Below, in pieces: positions 62,601 through 64,000 of a DNA stretch of 64,000 bases (its first letter is position 1; each line of letters starts with the position of its first letter). Origin of the DNA: Malaya genurostris (lineage: Eukaryota > Arthropoda > Insecta > Diptera > Culicidae); assembly GCF_030247185.1 (NCBI RefSeq), contig NC_080572.1, forward strand, positions 11,301,007 through 11,365,006, written 5' to 3'. The translations under genes were made by a program, and so were the position numbers. The notes below the pieces were generated by a model. That model did no database searches, was not told the DNA's origin, and saw nothing but the letters and a program-made list of their open reading frames with translations.

Positions 62601-62964
62601 CTTATTAAAATACGCTCGTTTCTTATCACTCTTTTTTTTTCGAACAGAAATCGTCCAATCTCAGCATTATCCTGTTTTTCCACATATCACAGAGCAGGTG
62701 CTTCTACGGAGCAGGACGGCTCACGTTGGTGACAAACCAAACAAATCTAAACATCTTTTCAAAAAGCACAGTCTCGTTTGAAACGTTGAGGTAATACGCC
62801 GGTATACCAGGAGTTTCTCTCCAGGAGTTTAACCTTCATTTTTTTCGTTTCGTTTCAGCAACTTTGAGAAGAGCTTCCTGCGGGGCAGAGTTTTGGAGCA
62901 ATACCTCGACGGCGAGGAATTGTCCCCACTTTCGGGACACGAATTGTTAGAGTATTTGAAGTAA
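53652..62964 (+). CDS. YTHDC2: YTHDC2-like DEAH RNA helicase, 6 exons
   Basis: Spliced as 53652-53901, 53976-55130, 55187-56325, 61405-62577, 62648-62790, 62859-62964, giving 1321 residues. Domains in order: R3H near residues 30-80 (FDFPASFTREHR); helicase lobe 1 with Walker A GSTGSGKTT near 200, DEVHERD near 300 and MSAT near 335; an ankyrin-repeat insert near 440-525 (TALMIAAAKGYTNVVKRLLEMGA); lobe 2 with FLPGYDDI, STNIAETSIT and QRAGRAGR; helicase-associated and OB-type regions; an Asn/His/Gly-rich linker near 1135-1195; and a YTH-like domain from about 1200 to the end. This order, including ankyrins inside the helicase core, is diagnostic of YTHDC2, a 3'-5' helicase that regulates meiotic-germline RNAs. 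The YTH part is diverged. A poly(A) signal lies at 63234-63239. Confidence 0.92.
56326..56707. other. start of YTHDC2 intron 3
   Basis: Begins gtaagt. A purine-rich stretch around 56340-56440 (gtggagagtggag motif) is a short degenerate repeat. Reading frame continues into the intron for about 150 bases by chance. Confidence 0.6.
56708..57632 (+). mobile_element. mariner fragment with 171-bp inverted arms (DD41D type)
   Basis: Both sides of this insert in the YTHDC2 intron are the same 171-bp sequence in opposite orientation (about 56709-56880 and 57459-57631). The right arm contains the end of the transposase gene and its poly(A) signal, so the left arm is an inverted copy of the 3' end that has replaced the 5' half of the element. 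TA-like sequence borders both ends. The outer motif agggtgattttttaagagct is the terminus. Confidence 0.88.
56866..57525 (+). pseudogene. 5'-truncated mariner transposase (catalytic domain only)
   Basis: 219 open codons holding the DDE-type catalytic core: first Asp in ILFSDEVHFW, second in WFQQDGATCH, third in TPLDYFLWG, with 41 residues between the second and third, the spacing of rosa-like mariners. The N-terminal DNA-binding half is absent; the first few codons come from the inverted 3' arm. It therefore cannot be a full transposase, though its catalytic residues are intact and the frame is open, which suggests a young rearrangement. Confidence 0.85.
57633..60589. other. YTHDC2 intron 3, middle part
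   Basis: Contains a fragment related to the gcatgaaacgtc foldback family near 59935-60060, and a dispersed repeat around 59260-59480 that starts gatgaacatcattcatatc, a phrase repeated at 61048. No extra exon was found by splice or frame. Confidence 0.5.
60590..61060. repeat. degenerate minisatellite, ttctgaacctgga type
   Basis: Many loosely repeated phrases such as ttctgaacctgga, attctggacctgaa and gaactgaacc, with period mostly near 12-18 bp. It is too degenerate for an exact unit. Confidence 0.8.
61061..61404. other. YTHDC2 intron 3, end
   Basis: Ends in a pyrimidine-rich acceptor cacttatttcag at 61404. Nothing else recognised. Confidence 0.6.
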
Positions 62965-63480
62965 TGTTTGAATATCGGAATCCAGTTGCAATGATATTCA
63001 GTAAGCAAACAGTTACACACACCGACACGTACACTCTCACACATAAACATATACACTTAAATACACTCTCAATACGGAAAAGTAAAATAAAGAAGAAAAA
63101 CAACAGAAACATTCTCACTATTACCGAAGTATAAAAGAGGAAGAATGGAAAACGAAACACGTGGTCATTTTCTCTTAACCTAGTTTACGAATTATATTGT
63201 ATCTTACGTCGAAGAAGTTTGGTCAAGCAGTTGAATAAACTTTGAAAGTACCGCGCGTAACCCATTTAAGACACGATACCTACAATTCTAAACGGAAGCA
63301 AACAAATGCTACTAACATTGATAAAACAGCAAACAGACAGAAATGTATCATTTAATTTAAATTAAATTGTAAAAGTGAATTAAAGCTGAAAACTTTTAAA
63401 GTTATCAATGTGAGCAAAATAACATGTTGAATGAGGTTGTTTTTTTTTCAATGAGAAATCCTTAGCATAAAAATTCTTTG
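62965..63480 (+). other. YTHDC2 3' UTR and terminator region
   Basis: Candidate poly(A) signals are aataaa at about 63085 and at 63234-63239. A CA-rich stretch lies at 63013-63060. Confidence 0.5.
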
Positions 63481-63864
63481 GACGGGTTTCGGTAATGTCC
63501 AATGCATTGATTTTATTTTGACACTCCAGCACGTGCGCAAGGAAGAGAGATAGACAGAGAGCGTGCTCATGATAGTTCTATAATCTCGCACTCTCTGTTT
63601 TCATATTTGGGGTGCATCCATAACCGACGTCATCAAGTGGATGAACATTAGAAGAATTTGATATGCGTGTTGCTTTTATTTTTATTTTTCAAATAATTGA
63701 GTATCAAAGCGAGGAATAATTGAACAACTGGAATGTAGCGTAATTTATGATGATCATATACAAGTGAGAGAGATTCAAGCAGAACCAAAACAGATCGATT
63801 GCATAAACATCTGAGGTCATACAGCACACTCGATTTTAAGTAATTCTAGTTGATCTCAATCAGG
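63481..63864 (+). promoter_or_regulatory. probable promoter/5' UTR of the NME6-like gene
   Basis: Position only: it precedes the last start codon of the window. Contains an E-box-like cacgtg near 63531 and a purine-rich gagagagatagacagagag stretch. Confidence 0.35.
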
Positions 63865-64000
63865 ATGAGTGCATTTACGTTGGCCATTTTCAAGCCACAT
63901 CTGTTGAAGAATCCTGTAGCTTATGGAGCTGTCGAAAAACTGATCGAAACAAGCGGCATACGAATAGTGACTAGAAAACAACTGCAGCTGAGTGAACCAC
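63865..64000 (+). CDS. NME6: nucleoside diphosphate kinase 6-like, 5' end only
   Basis: The first 45 codons are open to the window edge. The beginning (MSAFTLAIFKPH, then NPVAYGAVEKLI and GIRIVTRKQLQLSE) matches the start of the NDK fold: the first beta strand with the conserved KP dipeptide, the first helix, and the second strand. Replacing the usual KPDG by KPHLLKNP is characteristic of the group II NME6 branch (Drosophila nmdyn-D6), often mitochondrial, rather than of the main cytosolic NDK. The active-site histidine would lie beyond the window. Confidence 0.78.
   Translation, partial: MSAFTLAIFKPHLLKNPVAYGAVEKLIETSGIRIVTRKQLQLSEP

Overview
This is nuclear DNA of an insect, very probably a culicine mosquito. 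The grounds are the short introns of about 55-75 bp with canonical GT-AG ends, AT-rich intergenic DNA crowded with MITEs and mariner relics, a Juan/jockey-type retrotransposon of 4.7 kb, and host proteins that read as insect orthologues. There are no bacterial features (operons, ribosome binding sites, CRISPR). The species was not identified.

Layout. 1-5632 is an array of 117-bp satellite repeats with higher-order structure. 8.4-33.1 kb holds a cluster of four aldo-keto reductase (AKR) genes, here called AKR1 to AKR4 in order (strands -, +, -, -). All four share the same exon plan: exon 1 of 25 codons, exon 2 of 56 codons, then the rest. AKR2 and AKR3 are an inverted duplicate pair whose similarity continues into the 3' flank. 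An apparently full-length, open Juan-like non-LTR retrotransposon (24.2-28.9 kb, - strand) lies between them. 36.4-38.5 kb is a typical 2-Cys peroxiredoxin gene with a probable 5' UTR intron. 43.5-46.0 kb is the CDK11 (PITSLRE) kinase gene on the - strand. 46.5-51.8 kb is mobile-element DNA: two copies of a TA-target MITE, two copies of a 0.7-kb TIR element, and a dead DD37D mariner that landed inside a TA microsatellite. 52.2-53.0 kb (-) is a DMAC2/ATP synthase subunit s-like gene, divergent from a six-exon YTHDC2-like RNA helicase gene (53.65-62.96 kb, +). The 5.1-kb fourth-exon intron of YTHDC2 carries a mariner fragment with 171-bp inverted arms. The window ends inside the first codons of a nucleoside diphosphate kinase 6-like gene.

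Functionally the AKRs (NADPH carbonyl/aldose reduction) and the peroxiredoxin both belong to aldehyde and peroxide detoxification, but nothing shows that they are co-regulated. CDK11, DMAC2 and YTHDC2 are ordinary housekeeping or germline RNA genes.

The best leads for a second look are: AKR1, which has lost the lysine that normally holds the NADPH 2'-phosphate and the tyrosine that stacks on nicotinamide; two cases where a repeat copy inside this window serves as the empty site for an insertion elsewhere in it; the 7-unit higher-order repeat of the satellite; and several long hairpin-forming inverted repeats. No clearly undescribed multi-gene system was found. Exon boundaries were worked out by hand from splice consensus, reading frame and paralogue comparison; no similarity search was run.
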